Positions 9,612 to 18,138 are shown, counted from the stretch's first letter. The stretch: DNA of 64,000 nt from Clostridiales bacterium (GCA_025757645.1 CP107216.1:491001-555000), one strand, 5' to 3'. Numbers and translations are program-made. The notes: generated by a model from the letters alone, not told the origin.

Positions 9612-9836
9612 TTACTCCTTTTGGGCGATCCACGCCGCTTCGATCTCATCAAAGGGGATGTTGTTTTCTTCACAAAATGCCTTGATTTTTTTCATTGCTG
9701 TGATATTCGGCTTGGTTTTGGCGTTTTCCCAACGGTTTATCGTTCCAACGGATACATTCAGCGTTTTTGCGAAATCCTCCTGTGACATCAAGGCTTTCTT
9801 GCGCACGACCCGTATTAACTCACTTAAAGGCGTCAT
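9612..9836 (-). CDS. XRE-family helix-turn-helix regulator
   Basis: 74 aa consisting of one HTH_3 domain: MTPLSELIRVVRKKALMSQ, then EDFAKTLNVSVGTINRWENAK as the helix-turn-helix. The ATG at 9836 has GGAAGGAG upstream. It is the first gene of the restriction operon, five bases before hsdM, so it may act as a controller that times methylase and nuclease expression, like C proteins of type II systems. That role is inference. The palindromic hairpin at 9928-9969 lies upstream in its promoter region. Confidence 0.85.
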   Translation of the reverse strand: MTPLSELIRVVRKKALMSQEDFAKTLNVSVGTINRWENAKTKPNITAMKKIKAFCEENNIPFDEIEAAWIAQKE

Positions 9837-9927
9837 CAAACAGTTCTCCTTCCAGAAGATTAACAGCATTATACCATAAACCTATCATTTTCTCAACACC
9901 ATTTGGAGAAAAGAGAATACCAAAATA

Positions 9928-9969
9928 CAGAGGCGCAGCCTTCGGAGAAATCCGTTGGCTGCGCCTCTG
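9928..9969. terminator. Long hairpin upstream of the XRE gene
   Basis: CAGAGGCGCAGCC (9928-9940) pairs with GGCTGCGCCTCTG (9957-9969), with an inner CGGA/TCCG pair. It resembles the base of the hairpin at 1923-1964. It may insulate the restriction operon or mark the cargo boundary. T-richness after it is weak on either strand. Confidence 0.5.
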
Positions 9970-10019
9970 TTTGCGTTTCGGAAGAAAATTTTCAAGAACA
10001 CCCTCAAAATCTGCGGCTC

Positions 10020-10100
10020 AATTCAAAGTAAGTAGAGAGAAAAATTTTGAGAACCGTCCAAAAACACCCCCACAAAAGGACACCCAAATTCAAAGTAAGT
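10020..10100. repeat. Direct repeat pair AATTCAAAGTAAGT
   Basis: Perfect 14-bp copies at 10020-10033 and 10087-10100, 67 bp apart start to start. Confidence 0.7.
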
Positions 10101-10217
10101 GAGGAGGTCTTTGCAGAACTCACAGCCATTGAGTTGTTCATAAAAAGTTTACAAAATTTTCTTCGTTTTTTCTGCGAAAAAGTTCCCAGTTGATTAGTGA
10201 GGGGATCTATAAATTAA

Positions 10218-10293
10218 CCTTCTCGCTGGCTACCTAATAGGGAGAATTTTTTCACAGGGGGTTAATAAACGACCCTTCTCGCTGCCTACCTAT
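10218..10293. repeat. Direct repeat pair CCTTCTCGCTGSCTACCTA
   Basis: Copies at 10218-10237 and 10274-10293 match at 19 of 20 positions and are 56 bp apart. Each is followed by an AT step and a G-run (TAGGGAG; TTGAGGGG). Confidence 0.7.
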
Positions 10294-10521
10294 TGAGGGG
10301 TTCTCCCCGTGTGCCTTGAAAGAGGTGAATTTTTGAAAAAGTGCGGGAATTTTGCAGGAAAATTCGGCAAAGGAAAAGTGAGAGGCGATAGAGGAGCCCG
10401 GCGTAGTCCGCCGCTCTGAGGTCTTCCGTGTGCACCTTGAAAATTAAATAGCAGAAATTTTGGAGAAGAGGGTCACCAAACACCTACCCATTTTAGTAAC
10501 AAGTGAGAGGAGGTTTTTCCA

Positions 10522-10887
10522 ATGGTCATCAAAATCACACCGCAGCAGGCGAAAAGAGTCAACGCCCTGCTGCGGAAGCTGTGCGCCAACTACGACGGCG
10601 GCAACTGCCTGCTGCTGGACGACGGCGAGCCCTGTGTCTGCGTCCAGAGCATCAGCAAGTACGGCATCTACTGCAACTACTTCAAGAGTGCCGTGCTCCC
10701 AGTGGACGAAGGGCTGCACGCCGAGATAATGAAGCCGACCGGCGGCAAGCGCTGTGTGCTGTGCCGTCAGGCGTTTGCGTCGAGGGCGAAGAATCAGCGT
10801 TATTGTCCGGCCTGCGCCGCCAAGCAGAAACGGCTGAAGGCAGCCGAACGGCAGCGCCGAAAGCGGGCATCGGCGCTACGCTTTTAA
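10522..10887 (+). CDS. Cysteine-rich VLP-type island protein
   Basis: 121 aa with eight or more cysteines. The N-terminal part has CANYDGGNCLLLDDGEPCVC and a CNYFKSAVLPVDEGLHAEI segment, the pattern of the Cys_rich_VLP domain. The C-terminal part is a small zinc finger (CVLCRQAFASRAKNQRYCPAC) followed by a very basic tail (KRLKAAERQRRKRAS), which suggests nucleic-acid binding. Such proteins recur in Clostridia conjugative elements near replication genes; their function is unknown. The ATG at 10522 follows GAGAGGAGG. Confidence 0.8.
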   Translation: MVIKITPQQAKRVNALLRKLCANYDGGNCLLLDDGEPCVCVQSISKYGIYCNYFKSAVLPVDEGLHAEIMKPTGGKRCVLCRQAFASRAKNQRYCPACAAKQKRLKAAERQRRKRASALRF

Positions 10888-11012
10888 GGTGCGGACAGCC
10901 CTGAAATACAAGGCTTTTTTGAACCCAAATCAACCCAAGCAATACAGCAACACCTTAACCTCAAAAATCCGCTTTGAAAAGCGTGACAAATTCAAGCGAG
11001 AGGAGGAATTCA

Positions 11013-11402
11013 ATGAACCCATATTTTACAGTCAACGACTCCGAACATTTCACCTTTTACCGTATCCCAAAGCTGCTGTTCACAGATGAGATTTACCAAA
11101 CTGTTTCCACCGATGCCAAGATGCTCTACGGTCTGCTGCTGGATCGGCTGTCCCTATCCGAGAAAAACGACTGGAAAGACGAGCACGGTCGGGTCTACCA
11201 ATATTTCACCATCCATCAGGCGCAGGAGCTGCTGCATTTCGGACACGAAAAGGTCTGCCGCCTGTTTGCAGAGCTGGATGCAGCCGACCTTATCGAGCGC
11301 CGCCGTCAGGGGCAGGGCAAGGCCAACCGCATCTACTTAAAGGAGTTTACCCAAAAGTCCGATTATCGGAATTCCAGAAGTCCGGGAATCGGAAGGAAAT
11401 AA
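11013..11402 (+). CDS. RepA_N-type replication initiator-like protein, short form
   Basis: 129 aa from MNPYFTVNDSEHFTFYRIPK. The RepA N-terminal winged-helix pattern is clear: FYRIPKLLF, then STDAKMLYGLLLDRLSLSEKNDWKDEHGRVYQYFT and a second helical part HEKVCRLFAELDAADLIERRRQGQGKANRIYL. Full-length RepA_N initiators are about 250-350 aa; here only the DNA-binding domain is present, so it is either a truncated initiator or a regulator. AGGAGG lies directly upstream at 11001-11006. It is followed by the parB-like gene at 11452. Confidence 0.8.
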   Translation: MNPYFTVNDSEHFTFYRIPKLLFTDEIYQTVSTDAKMLYGLLLDRLSLSEKNDWKDEHGRVYQYFTIHQAQELLHFGHEKVCRLFAELDAADLIERRRQGQGKANRIYLKEFTQKSDYRNSRSPGIGRK

Positions 11403-11451
11403 GACTTAGAGAGTGATATTTACTACCCGAAAAAGAGAAAGAAGGTCAACA

Positions 11452-12306
11452 ATGAATAACAAAAACACAGTGCCAATGAAACCGGCGCTCTTAAGAATTG
11501 AACAGCTGCGCCCGTTTGAAGGCCATCCCTACAAGGTACAGGACAACGAGGAGATGGCTGCTCTTTCGGAAAGTATCCGGGAGAATGGTGTTCTTTCCCC
11601 GTTGATCGTCCGTTCCGTTGAAAACAGCGATGAATATGAAGTCATCAGCGGCCACCGCCGCCTGTATGCTGCCCGGAAGGCAGGTCTGACAGAAGTTCCC
11701 GTGCTGATTTGCACTCTTGACCGGGATGCCGCCGCCATTGCCTTGGTGGACAGCAATCTGCACCGGGAGCATATCCTGCCCAGTGAAAAGGCGTATGCTT
11801 ACAAGTTGAAAATGGAAGCACTGTCCCATCAGGGAATCGCTTGTGGACAAGTTGGCCACAAGTCCCGGGATGATATTTCCGATACAGACAGCGGCAGGCA
11901 GGTTCAGCGCTATATTCGCTTGACCTACCTCATCCCGGAATTGCTGGAAAAGATGGACAAGGAGGAAATTGCGTTCTCTGTCGGCGTGGAGTTGTCCTAT
12001 CTCGATGAATACAGCCAGCGGGATGTGCTGGAGCAATGTGAGATCAACGACTGCACGCCATCTTATTCGCAGGCATGGCGAATGCACAAGGCCGACCGTG
12101 AAGGGCTGCTGACGAAGGATGTGATCCAGTTCCTTATGAGCGAAGAAAAAGCAAATCAGCGGGAGACGGTGAAGGTCCCCGCATCCCGCCTGCGGGAGGT
12201 TCTTCCCAAAGGTTTGGATGCCGGAAAGACGGAGGATTTTATCATCAAGGCTTGCGAATATTATCGCAAATACCTCATCCGCCAGCGTGGGCGGAAGGAA
12301 CGATAA
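11452..12306 (+). CDS. ParB/RepB/Spo0J-type partition protein of the island
   Basis: 284 aa. An N-terminal ParB nuclease-like/CTPase domain is visible (LLRIEQLRPFEGHPYKV, SIRENGVLSPLIVR, ISGHRRLYAARKAGL, LVDSNLHREHILPSEKA), followed by a helix-turn-helix region about residues 130-200. The ATG at 11452 follows AAGAAGG; an upstream in-frame ATG at 11413 is less likely. This copy belongs to the island and is unlike the chromosomal parB at 16300-17184. No parA partner is present on the island, a common state in ICE remnants, where such ParB-like proteins often act as regulators. Confidence 0.85.
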   Translation: MNNKNTVPMKPALLRIEQLRPFEGHPYKVQDNEEMAALSESIRENGVLSPLIVRSVENSDEYEVISGHRRLYAARKAGLTEVPVLICTLDRDAAAIALVDSNLHREHILPSEKAYAYKLKMEALSHQGIACGQVGHKSRDDISDTDSGRQVQRYIRLTYLIPELLEKMDKEEIAFSVGVELSYLDEYSQRDVLEQCEINDCTPSYSQAWRMHKADREGLLTKDVIQFLMSEEKANQRETVKVPASRLREVLPKGLDAGKTEDFIIKACEYYRKYLIRQRGRKER

Positions 12307-12319
12307 GGAGTGATAGAAA

Positions 12320-12589
12320 ATGAAGCGGCAAACGAATTGGATCGTCGGCGTATCCGACGGAAAAGTCCACGAATACAAAATTGGGGATGTGATCTATTTT
12401 GTTTCTGCAGAATTTGAGCGCAGCTCTCAAACTAATCTGCGTGACCGTGTACAAAGAACAGTGGTCAGCAATCTCATACCTTTGACGCCCGGTCAAGCAT
12501 CCGATACAATAGCAGCGGAATATGTGTGTTCGGCTGCCGGGAAGGAGGACTTATGCAGTCGAAAAAGAAAAAAGAACAATCGGGATTGA
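12320..12589 (+). CDS. TnpW-like small island protein
   Basis: 89 aa, starting MKRQTNWIVGVSDGKVHEYKIG. A short beta-rich part (EYKIGDVIYFVSAEFERS) followed by LRDRVQRTVVSNLIPL resembles the small TnpW-type proteins encoded just before the recombinase in Clostridia elements. RBS AAGGAG at 12305-12310. The gene overlaps the recombinase start (12553) by 37 bases, so expression is probably coupled. The resemblance is by pattern only. Confidence 0.6.
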   Translation: MKRQTNWIVGVSDGKVHEYKIGDVIYFVSAEFERSSQTNLRDRVQRTVVSNLIPLTPGQASDTIAAEYVCSAAGKEDLCSRKRKKNNRD

Positions 12590-14253
12590 CAGCGCTGTAC
12601 TGCCGCCTGTCCCGTGATGATGGAGCGGAAGGCGACAGTAACTCCGTAGCCAATCAAAAGCGTTTATTGCAGAAATACGCCAAAGAAAATAGCCTCGGGA
12701 ATACCCGTTTCTATGTGGACGACGGTTATACCGGCACGAATTTCAACCGTCCGTCTTTTCAGAAAATGATTGAGGATGTCGAAATGGGCTATGTGACAGC
12801 GGTCATCGTCAAGGATATGTCCCGGCTTGGCAGAGATTATCTCGGTGTTGGGTACTACACAGACACCTTCTTCCCGGAACACAATATCCGTTTCATTGCG
12901 GTGAATGACTGCGTAGACAGCGATGACGGCGAAAATGAGCTTGCCCCATTTCGAAATGTGATGAACGAGATGTACGCCCGGGACATCAGCCGCAAGGTGC
13001 GGTCTGCCCATCGTATCCGGGGAAATTCCGGCGAACCGCTGGGCCAGCCGCCCTACGGCTACAGGAAAGACCCGCTGAACAAAAAGCACTGGATCATTGA
13101 CCCGGAGGCCGCTCAGGTGGTGCGGGACATTTTCCGTATGTGTCTGGAGGGTAAGGGCAACGACACCATTGCCCGCATTTTACAGGAAAATGGGATTCTC
13201 AACTGCACGGCGTACTGGCACGAAAAAGGCATCGGCAGGGGCGGCAAAAAGACGCAGCCAAACCCTTACCGATGGAAAAACAGCACCATTCGTAAAATCC
13301 TGACCCAGCAGGAATACTGCGGCGATGTGATCAATTTCAAGACCTACTCTAAATCCTTCAAGGATAAGACCCGCATCGATAACCCGGAAGAAAACTGGGT
13401 CATCTTCAAGGATGTTCACGAGCCGATTGTCGACCGGGACACCTTTGAGCAGGTACAAAAGAAGATCATCAAACGGACAAAGCGCCGTGCGCCGAAATCG
13501 GAGAATGGCGAAAAGAGCATCTTTTCTGATCTGCTGTACTGCGCCGACTGCGGTCACAAGCTGTGGTATCACGTCAACACCATCAATAAGAATATATGCT
13601 TTTTCTCCTGTTCCAACTATGTAAAAGACTACCGTGGCAGTTGCCCGACCCGGCACTATGTGCGGGCGGACGCTATCGAGCAGGTGGTAAAACTGGAGCT
13701 ACAACGAATGGCGCAATTTCTGCGGGACGACGAGCCAATGTTCGCCGACCTTCTGGAACGCAAGTCCAACCGGGAAATCGCAGAGGAAAAGAAGCGCCTT
13801 GAGGGAGAGCTGCAAAAGGCACGGATGCGAACAGAAGCCGTGTCCCGACTCTACAAAAAGGCCTTTGAAAAGAATGCGGAAGGGCTTCTTTCCGACGAGG
13901 GCTTCCTGCAAATTACCCACGAATACGATGTAGAGCAGCTTGCCTTGAAAGTGAAGATTCCACAGCTCCGGGAGCAAATTGCGGAGGCGGAGCGGCAAGC
14001 GGCCAATAAGGACAAGTTTATCGCTGCCATCCGAAAGTTTATGCAGATGGACGAGCTGACCGCACCGCTGCTGCGGGAGCTTATTGACCATATCGAGGTG
14101 TACGAAACGCAGGGCGTCGGAAAAAGTAGAACACAGCGAATCGCAATTCACTACCGCTTTGTGGGGTACATCGACATCCCGGCAGCGCCTCTGACAAGCC
14201 ATTATATCTCCGAAACAAGGCAGGGCGTGGCCGTGGAATATATTCCCGCATAA
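12553..14253 (+). CDS. Large serine recombinase (TnpX-type)
   Basis: 566 aa. The N-terminal resolvase domain has ALYCRLSRDDGAEGDSNSV with the nucleophilic serine, VDDGYTGTNFNRP and KDMSRLGRDYLGVG. A recombinase domain (PPYGYRKDP ... WKNSTIRKILTQQEYCGDV) and a zinc-ribbon with CADCGHK ... CSNY follow, then a long coiled coil about residues 400-490 (LERKSNREIAEEKKRLEGELQKARM). It should catalyse integration and excision of the island. The ATG at 12553 follows GAAGGAGG. It ends only about 85 bp from the tRNA-fMet gene, as expected for a recombinase next to its attachment site. All catalytic residues seem intact. Confidence 0.95.
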   Translation: MQSKKKKEQSGLTALYCRLSRDDGAEGDSNSVANQKRLLQKYAKENSLGNTRFYVDDGYTGTNFNRPSFQKMIEDVEMGYVTAVIVKDMSRLGRDYLGVGYYTDTFFPEHNIRFIAVNDCVDSDDGENELAPFRNVMNEMYARDISRKVRSAHRIRGNSGEPLGQPPYGYRKDPLNKKHWIIDPEAAQVVRDIFRMCLEGKGNDTIARILQENGILNCTAYWHEKGIGRGGKKTQPNPYRWKNSTIRKILTQQEYCGDVINFKTYSKSFKDKTRIDNPEENWVIFKDVHEPIVDRDTFEQVQKKIIKRTKRRAPKSENGEKSIFSDLLYCADCGHKLWYHVNTINKNICFFSCSNYVKDYRGSCPTRHYVRADAIEQVVKLELQRMAQFLRDDEPMFADLLERKSNREIAEEKKRLEGELQKARMRTEAVSRLYKKAFEKNAEGLLSDEGFLQITHEYDVEQLALKVKIPQLREQIAEAERQAANKDKFIAAIRKFMQMDELTAPLLRELIDHIEVYETQGVGKSRTQRIAIHYRFVGYIDIPAAPLTSHYISETRQGVAVEYIPA

Positions 14254-14301
14254 CGAAGGAGAGCAGGCGAAATGCCTGCTCTCCAAAAGAAGCATAAAAA
14301 A

Positions 14302-14341
14302 TCGAGTGTTCATAACATCAAATCCGTTATGAACACTCGAT
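14302..14341 (-). terminator. Terminator of tRNA-fMet, containing the right candidate end of the island
   Basis: Perfect stem TCGAGTGTTCATAAC / GTTATGAACACTCGA with a 9-nt loop. On the minus strand it follows the tRNA CCA by one base and is followed by a T-run, so it terminates the tRNA transcript. Its 3' part (14320-14339) is the partner of the left-end sequence at 1178-1197. Confidence 0.8.
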
Positions 14342-14342
14342 A

Positions 14343-14419
<77 letters not shown>

Positions 14420-14447
14420 ATATGAACTTGACCCTCAAGGCTCATAT

Positions 14448-14476
14448 ACTATAACATATGAGCCTTGGGTTGTCAA
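14448..14476 (-). promoter_or_regulatory. Promoter of tRNA-fMet overlapping a hairpin after mscL
   Basis: On the minus strand TTGACA (14471-14476), 17-bp spacer, TATAGT (14448-14453). The region is also an inverted repeat AAGGCTCATAT/ATATGAGCCTT (14437-14465), which could terminate mscL transcription. Confidence 0.75.
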
Positions 14477-14485
14477 GTGTTATTT

Positions 14486-14935
14486 TTATCGCTCCGAAGC
14501 GGAAGATTCTTCCTCTTCTGCGGCGTCCAGTGTCTTGGCGGCCTCGGCGCGGCCATTTTGCAGCTTGAGCTCGGCGAGAATGTCCGCCAGCAGCTCGTCC
14601 GTGGTCGGCTTGGCCGGGGCTTCCGGTTCGGGCTCCTTTTCTTTCTTGCGGTTGAAGCGGTTGATGATCTTCACCATCCAGAACACGACGAGCGAAATAC
14701 ACAGGAAGTTGATGATAGACATGATCAGGTCGCCGATCGGGAACACGCCGATGTTCAGGCCGGAGAAGTCCAGCCCGCCGATGATGAGCGAGATGAGCGG
14801 ATTGATGATATCGTTGACGAGCGCGGTGACGATGGCCGTGAACGCGCCGCCGACCACAACGCCGACGGCCAGGTCAATGACGTTGCCGCGTGAGATGAAT
14901 ACCTTGAATTCATCGAGCCAACCGGGCTTTTTCAT
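14486..14935 (-). CDS. mscL: Large-conductance mechanosensitive channel
   Basis: 149 aa, typical for MscL. It forms a homopentameric tension-gated pore in the cytoplasmic membrane that releases solutes on hypo-osmotic shock. The first helix and pore-lining segment are clear (EFKVFISRGNVIDLAVGVVVGGAF), then VNDIINPLISL, a short periplasmic loop and TM2 (ISIINFLCISLVVFWMVKIIN class sequence), then a charged C-terminal helix rich in Glu (EPEPEAPAKPTTDELLADIL). It lies 30 bp downstream of serS on the same strand. Confidence 0.95.
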   Translation of the reverse strand: MKKPGWLDEFKVFISRGNVIDLAVGVVVGGAFTAIVTALVNDIINPLISLIIGGLDFSGLNIGVFPIGDLIMSIINFLCISLVVFWMVKIINRFNRKKEKEPEPEAPAKPTTDELLADILAELKLQNGRAEAAKTLDAAEEEESSASER

Positions 14936-14965
14936 GATGCTGCCTCCCCTGTTTTCTTTGTCGTT

Positions 14966-16270
14966 TCAGTGCTTGGGTACGAGGACTTCCGTGCCGCCCA
15001 TGTACGAGCGCAGCACCTCGGGAATGACGACGCTGCCGTCGGGCTGCAGGTTGTTCTCGAGGAACGCGATGAGCATACGCGGCGGGGCGACGCAGGTGTT
15101 GTTGAGCGTGTGGGCGAGATAATTCTTGCCGTCCTTGCCCTTGATGCGGATGTGCAGGCGGCGGGCCTGCGCATCGCCGAGGTTCGAGCAGGAGCAGACC
15201 TCAAAGTACTTCTGCTGGCGCGGGCTCCAGGCCTCGATGTCACAGGACTTGACCTTCAGGTCGGCAAGGTCGCCGGAGCAGCACTCGAGCTGGCGCACCG
15301 GGATATCCAGGCTGCGGAAGAGCTCGACGGAGTAGCGCCAGAGCTTCTCGTACCAGTCCATGCTCTCCTCCGGGCGGCAGACGACGATCATCTCCTGCTT
15401 TTCAAACTGGTGGATGCGGTACACGCCGCGCTCCTCGATGCCGTGCGCGCCCTTTTCCTTGCGGAAGCAGGGCGAATAGGACGTCATCGTCTGCGGCAGC
15501 TGATCCTCGGTGAGGATCTGATCGATGTAGCGGCCGATCATGGAGTGCTCGCTCGTGCCGATCAGATAGAGGTCCTCGCCCTCGATCTTGTACATCATGG
15601 CGTCCATGTCCGTCTGGCTCATGACGCCCTCGACCACGTTGCCGTGGATCATGAACGGCGGGATGCAGTAGGTAAAGCCCTTGCCGATCATGAAATCGCG
15701 CGCGTAGGCCAGCACGGCCTCGTGCAGACGGGCGATGTCGCCCATGAGATAGTAAAATCCGTTGCCGGAGACGCGGCGTGCGGCGTCGAGATCAATGCCG
15801 TCGAAGCGCTCCATGATCTCCGTGTGGTACGGGATCGGGAAATCTGGCACGACGGCCTCGCCGAAGCGCTGCACCTCCACGTTGCAGCTGTCGTCCGGGC
15901 CGAGCGGCACGCTGGGGTCGATGATCTGCGGGATGGTGAGCATGATCTTGTGGATCTTGGCCTCGAGTTCCTCCTCCTGCTTTTCAAGCTCGGCCAGACG
16001 CGCCGCCTGCGCGGTGACCTGCGCCTTGACGGCCTCGGCCTCTTCAAGCTTGGAGGGATCTTTTTTCGCCTGCCCCATGAGCATGCCGATTTTTTTCGAC
16101 AGGGCGTTGCGCTCAGCGCGCAGATTCGACGCCTCGTTGATGGCGGCGCGGTTGGCCTTGTCGAGCTCAATCACTTCGTCGACGAGCGGGAGCTTGGCGT
16201 CCTGAAATTTTTTGCGGATGTTTTCCCGAACGAGATCGGGGTTTTCGCGGATCAGTCGAATGTCAATCAT
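14966..16270 (-). CDS. serS: Seryl-tRNA synthetase
   Basis: 434 aa, full length. Class II synthetase charging tRNA-Ser. The N-terminal coiled-coil arm (residues about 25-105, NLRAERNALSKKIGMLM ... LAELEKQEEELEAKI) binds the tRNA long arm. The catalytic domain shows motif 2 (FRKEKGAHGIEERGVYRIHQFEK) and motif 3 (NNTCVAPPRMLIAFLENN with the GTEVLVP end). It starts at 16270, 30 bp after the parB stop, and so appears to share the parA-parB transcript. The nearby leader lacks a T-box. Confidence 0.97.
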   Translation of the reverse strand: MIDIRLIRENPDLVRENIRKKFQDAKLPLVDEVIELDKANRAAINEASNLRAERNALSKKIGMLMGQAKKDPSKLEEAEAVKAQVTAQAARLAELEKQEEELEAKIHKIMLTIPQIIDPSVPLGPDDSCNVEVQRFGEAVVPDFPIPYHTEIMERFDGIDLDAARRVSGNGFYYLMGDIARLHEAVLAYARDFMIGKGFTYCIPPFMIHGNVVEGVMSQTDMDAMMYKIEGEDLYLIGTSEHSMIGRYIDQILTEDQLPQTMTSYSPCFRKEKGAHGIEERGVYRIHQFEKQEMIVVCRPEESMDWYEKLWRYSVELFRSLDIPVRQLECCSGDLADLKVKSCDIEAWSPRQQKYFEVCSCSNLGDAQARRLHIRIKGKDGKNYLAHTLNNTCVAPPRMLIAFLENNLQPDGSVVIPEVLRSYMGGTEVLVPKH

Positions 16271-16299
16271 GGTGTCTCTGTCTCCTCATTCTATGTGTA

Positions 16300-17184
16300 T
16301 CAGTTTCTGCGGCCGATGGCCTCGAGCGCCTGCAGCAGCGCCTCGCGGTCGTCCGCGTCGTAGTATTCCAGTTCGATGCGCCCGGTCTTTCGGCCCTGCG
16401 TCATGCGCACCTTGCGGCCGAGCACCTGCTCGAGATGCCGCGCGCATTCGCCGAGATAATCCACACCGGCGGCCTTTTTTGCCGGTTTTTCCAGCGTATC
16501 CTTCAGTAATTGCGCGGCCAGCGCTTCCGCCCGGCGCACGGACAGGCCCTTTTCAATGACGGTTTTCGCCGCGGCAAGCTGCATTTCCTGGTCGCTGAGC
16601 GGCAGGAGCGCGCGCGCGTGCCCGGCGGAGAGCGTGCCGTCCTCGACGAGCTTCAGCACCGGCTCGGACAGCGCCAGCAGCCGCGTCGCGTTTGCGACGG
16701 CGGGGCGCGATTTGCCCACGCTCTGCGCCACATCGTCCTGCGTCATGCCGTAGACATCCTGCAGGGCGCGGTAGCCCTTCGCCTCTTCAATGGGATTCAG
16801 ATCCTCACGCTGGAGGTTTTCGACCAGCGCCATCTCCATGGCGCGCTGCTCGTCCGCTGTCAGGATGCGCACCGGCACTTCCTTGAGCCCGGCCATGCGG
16901 CTGGCGCGCCAGCGGCGCTCGCCCGCGATGATCTGATAAAATCCGCCATCGAGCGGCCGGACCGTGATCGGCTGGATGAGCCCATACGTCCGGATGGATT
17001 CTGCGAGCATTTCCAGCGCCTCCGGGTCAAAGTGCTTGCGCGGCTGGTCGGCGCGCGGCTCGATCTTCTCGATCGGCAGCAGGTCGGGCGCTGTCTCCTC
17101 GCGTTCCGGCTGCGGGGCCGGATATTCCTCCCCGAAGAGCGCGCCGAGGCCCATGCCGAGACCCTTCTTTCCGTCTTTACCCAT
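16300..17184 (-). CDS. parB: Chromosome partition protein ParB (Spo0J)
   Basis: 294 aa from [20 protein letters not shown], the usual ParB N-terminus. It binds parS, slides as a CTP-dependent clamp, and loads condensin. Visible are the CTPase motifs ([64 protein letters not shown]), the helix-turn-helix ([23 protein letters not shown]) and a C-terminal dimer domain. The start at 17184 overlaps the parA stop by 8 bases. Two perfect parS sites lie 900 bp upstream. Confidence 0.95.
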   Translation of the reverse strand: MGKDGKKGLGMGLGALFGEEYPAPQPEREETAPDLLPIEKIEPRADQPRKHFDPEALEMLAESIRTYGLIQPITVRPLDGGFYQIIAGERRWRASRMAGLKEVPVRILTADEQRAMEMALVENLQREDLNPIEEAKGYRALQDVYGMTQDDVAQSVGKSRPAVANATRLLALSEPVLKLVEDGTLSAGHARALLPLSDQEMQLAAAKTVIEKGLSVRRAEALAAQLLKDTLEKPAKKAAGVDYLGECARHLEQVLGRKVRMTQGRKTGRIELEYYDADDREALLQALEAIGRRN

Positions 17185-17992
17185 GTTCCACCTCCGCTGC
17201 GGCCGCCGCGGCCGCGGCCTCCGCCGCTTTTGCCGCCTTTTCCTCGCGCTTGATGAGCTCACCCGCCAGATGCAGGTACGCCCGCGCGCCCTTCGACTCT
17301 TTGTCGTAGGCGATGGCGGGTTTGCGGTGGCTCGGCGCCTCGGACAGGCGCACGTTGCGCGGGATCATGGTCTTGTAGACCTTTTTGCCGAAGAATTTGC
17401 GCACCTCGTTCACGACCTGATCGGACAGCTTCGTGCGGCCGTCGTACATGGTCATGACGATGCCCTGCACCGTCAGTTCCGGATTCAGGCGCTTGTTGCA
17501 CATTTTGATGCTGCGCATGAGGTCGGCAATGCCCTCGAGCGCGTAATATTCGCACTGCACCGGGATAAGTACGCTGTCGGCCGCGACGAGCGCGTTGATC
17601 GTCAGCAGCTCGAGCGACGGCGGACAGTCGATGAGGATGAAGTCGTAATCGTCCTGCACCGCGGCGAGCGCAGTTTTCATGATGTATTCCCGCTGCTCGG
17701 AGCTCACGAGCTCCACAGAGCAGCCGGAGAGATTCATATTTGCTGGCAGCACGTCGCCGTATTTCGTGCTGCGGATGCAGTCGGCTGCGGCTGCGCCGTT
17801 CATCAGCATGTCGTAGCAGTTGGGCGTCGCGGTTTTGTCCACGCCCATGCCGGAGGTGCTGTTGCCCTGTGGGTCGCAGTCGACGAGGAGCACGCGCCGC
17901 CCGCGCTTTTTGAGCGCGCAGGTCAGATTCACGCACGTGGTCGTCTTGCCGACTCCGCCTTTCTGGTTGGCGACGGCAATGATTTTGCCCAT
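17177..17992 (-). CDS. parA: Chromosome partition ATPase ParA (Soj)
   Basis: 271 aa. A deviant Walker A KGGVGKTT is at residues about 11-18, DCDPQG near 41, and the Walker B-like FILIDCPPSLELL near 120, as in Soj. It forms ATP-dependent dimers on the nucleoid and interacts with ParB; in spore formers it also influences initiation at oriC. An Ala-rich tail ends the protein. It is the first gene of the parA-parB-serS run. Confidence 0.96.
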   Translation of the reverse strand: MGKIIAVANQKGGVGKTTTCVNLTCALKKRGRRVLLVDCDPQGNSTSGMGVDKTATPNCYDMLMNGAAAADCIRSTKYGDVLPANMNLSGCSVELVSSEQREYIMKTALAAVQDDYDFILIDCPPSLELLTINALVAADSVLIPVQCEYYALEGIADLMRSIKMCNKRLNPELTVQGIVMTMYDGRTKLSDQVVNEVRKFFGKKVYKTMIPRNVRLSEAPSHRKPAIAYDKESKGARAYLHLAGELIKREEKAAKAAEAAAAAAAAEVEHG

Positions 17993-18082
17993 GGTTTGCC
18001 TCCTGAATCGTGTTTGCAGCTATTATAACAGCGTGCGGCCGCGTTTTCAACCGCTTGGAGGCGCTGCGGCAAATTTTTGTGA

Positions 18083-18098
18083 TGTTTCACGTGAAACA
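18083..18098. promoter_or_regulatory. parS site 1
   Basis: Perfect 16-bp palindrome TGTTTCACGTGAAACA, identical to the bacterial parS consensus. It lies between parA and gpr. Confidence 0.95.
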
Positions 18099-18117
18099 AT
18101 GCGAAATCCGGCGGGCG

Positions 18118-18133
18118 TGTTTCACGTGAAACA
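18118..18133. promoter_or_regulatory. parS site 2
   Basis: Second identical copy, TGTTTCACGTGAAACA, 35 bp from the first. It ends 6 bp before the gpr stop codon. Confidence 0.95.
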
Positions 18134-18138
18134 TTGCC

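Larger units (their letters stand above)
9870..10521. other. Island control region without genes, rich in repeats
   Basis: About 650 bp without a convincing coding region. It holds a long hairpin (9928-9969), a pair of 14-bp direct repeats and a pair of about 20-bp direct repeats, listed separately. Near its right end there is also a repeated phrase, GTGTGCCTTGAAA (10309-10321) and GTGTGCACCTTGAAA (about 10429-10443). It lies between the divergent restriction operon and the element core genes. Such repeats are typical of replication, partition or transfer control sites, but no specific origin can be named. Confidence 0.55.

Noticed and set aside
11013..11402. RepA gene broken by a frameshift
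   Set aside because: The ending is followed directly by the ParB-like gene's leader, and no continuation of RepA was seen in the other frames; a naturally short version is as likely.
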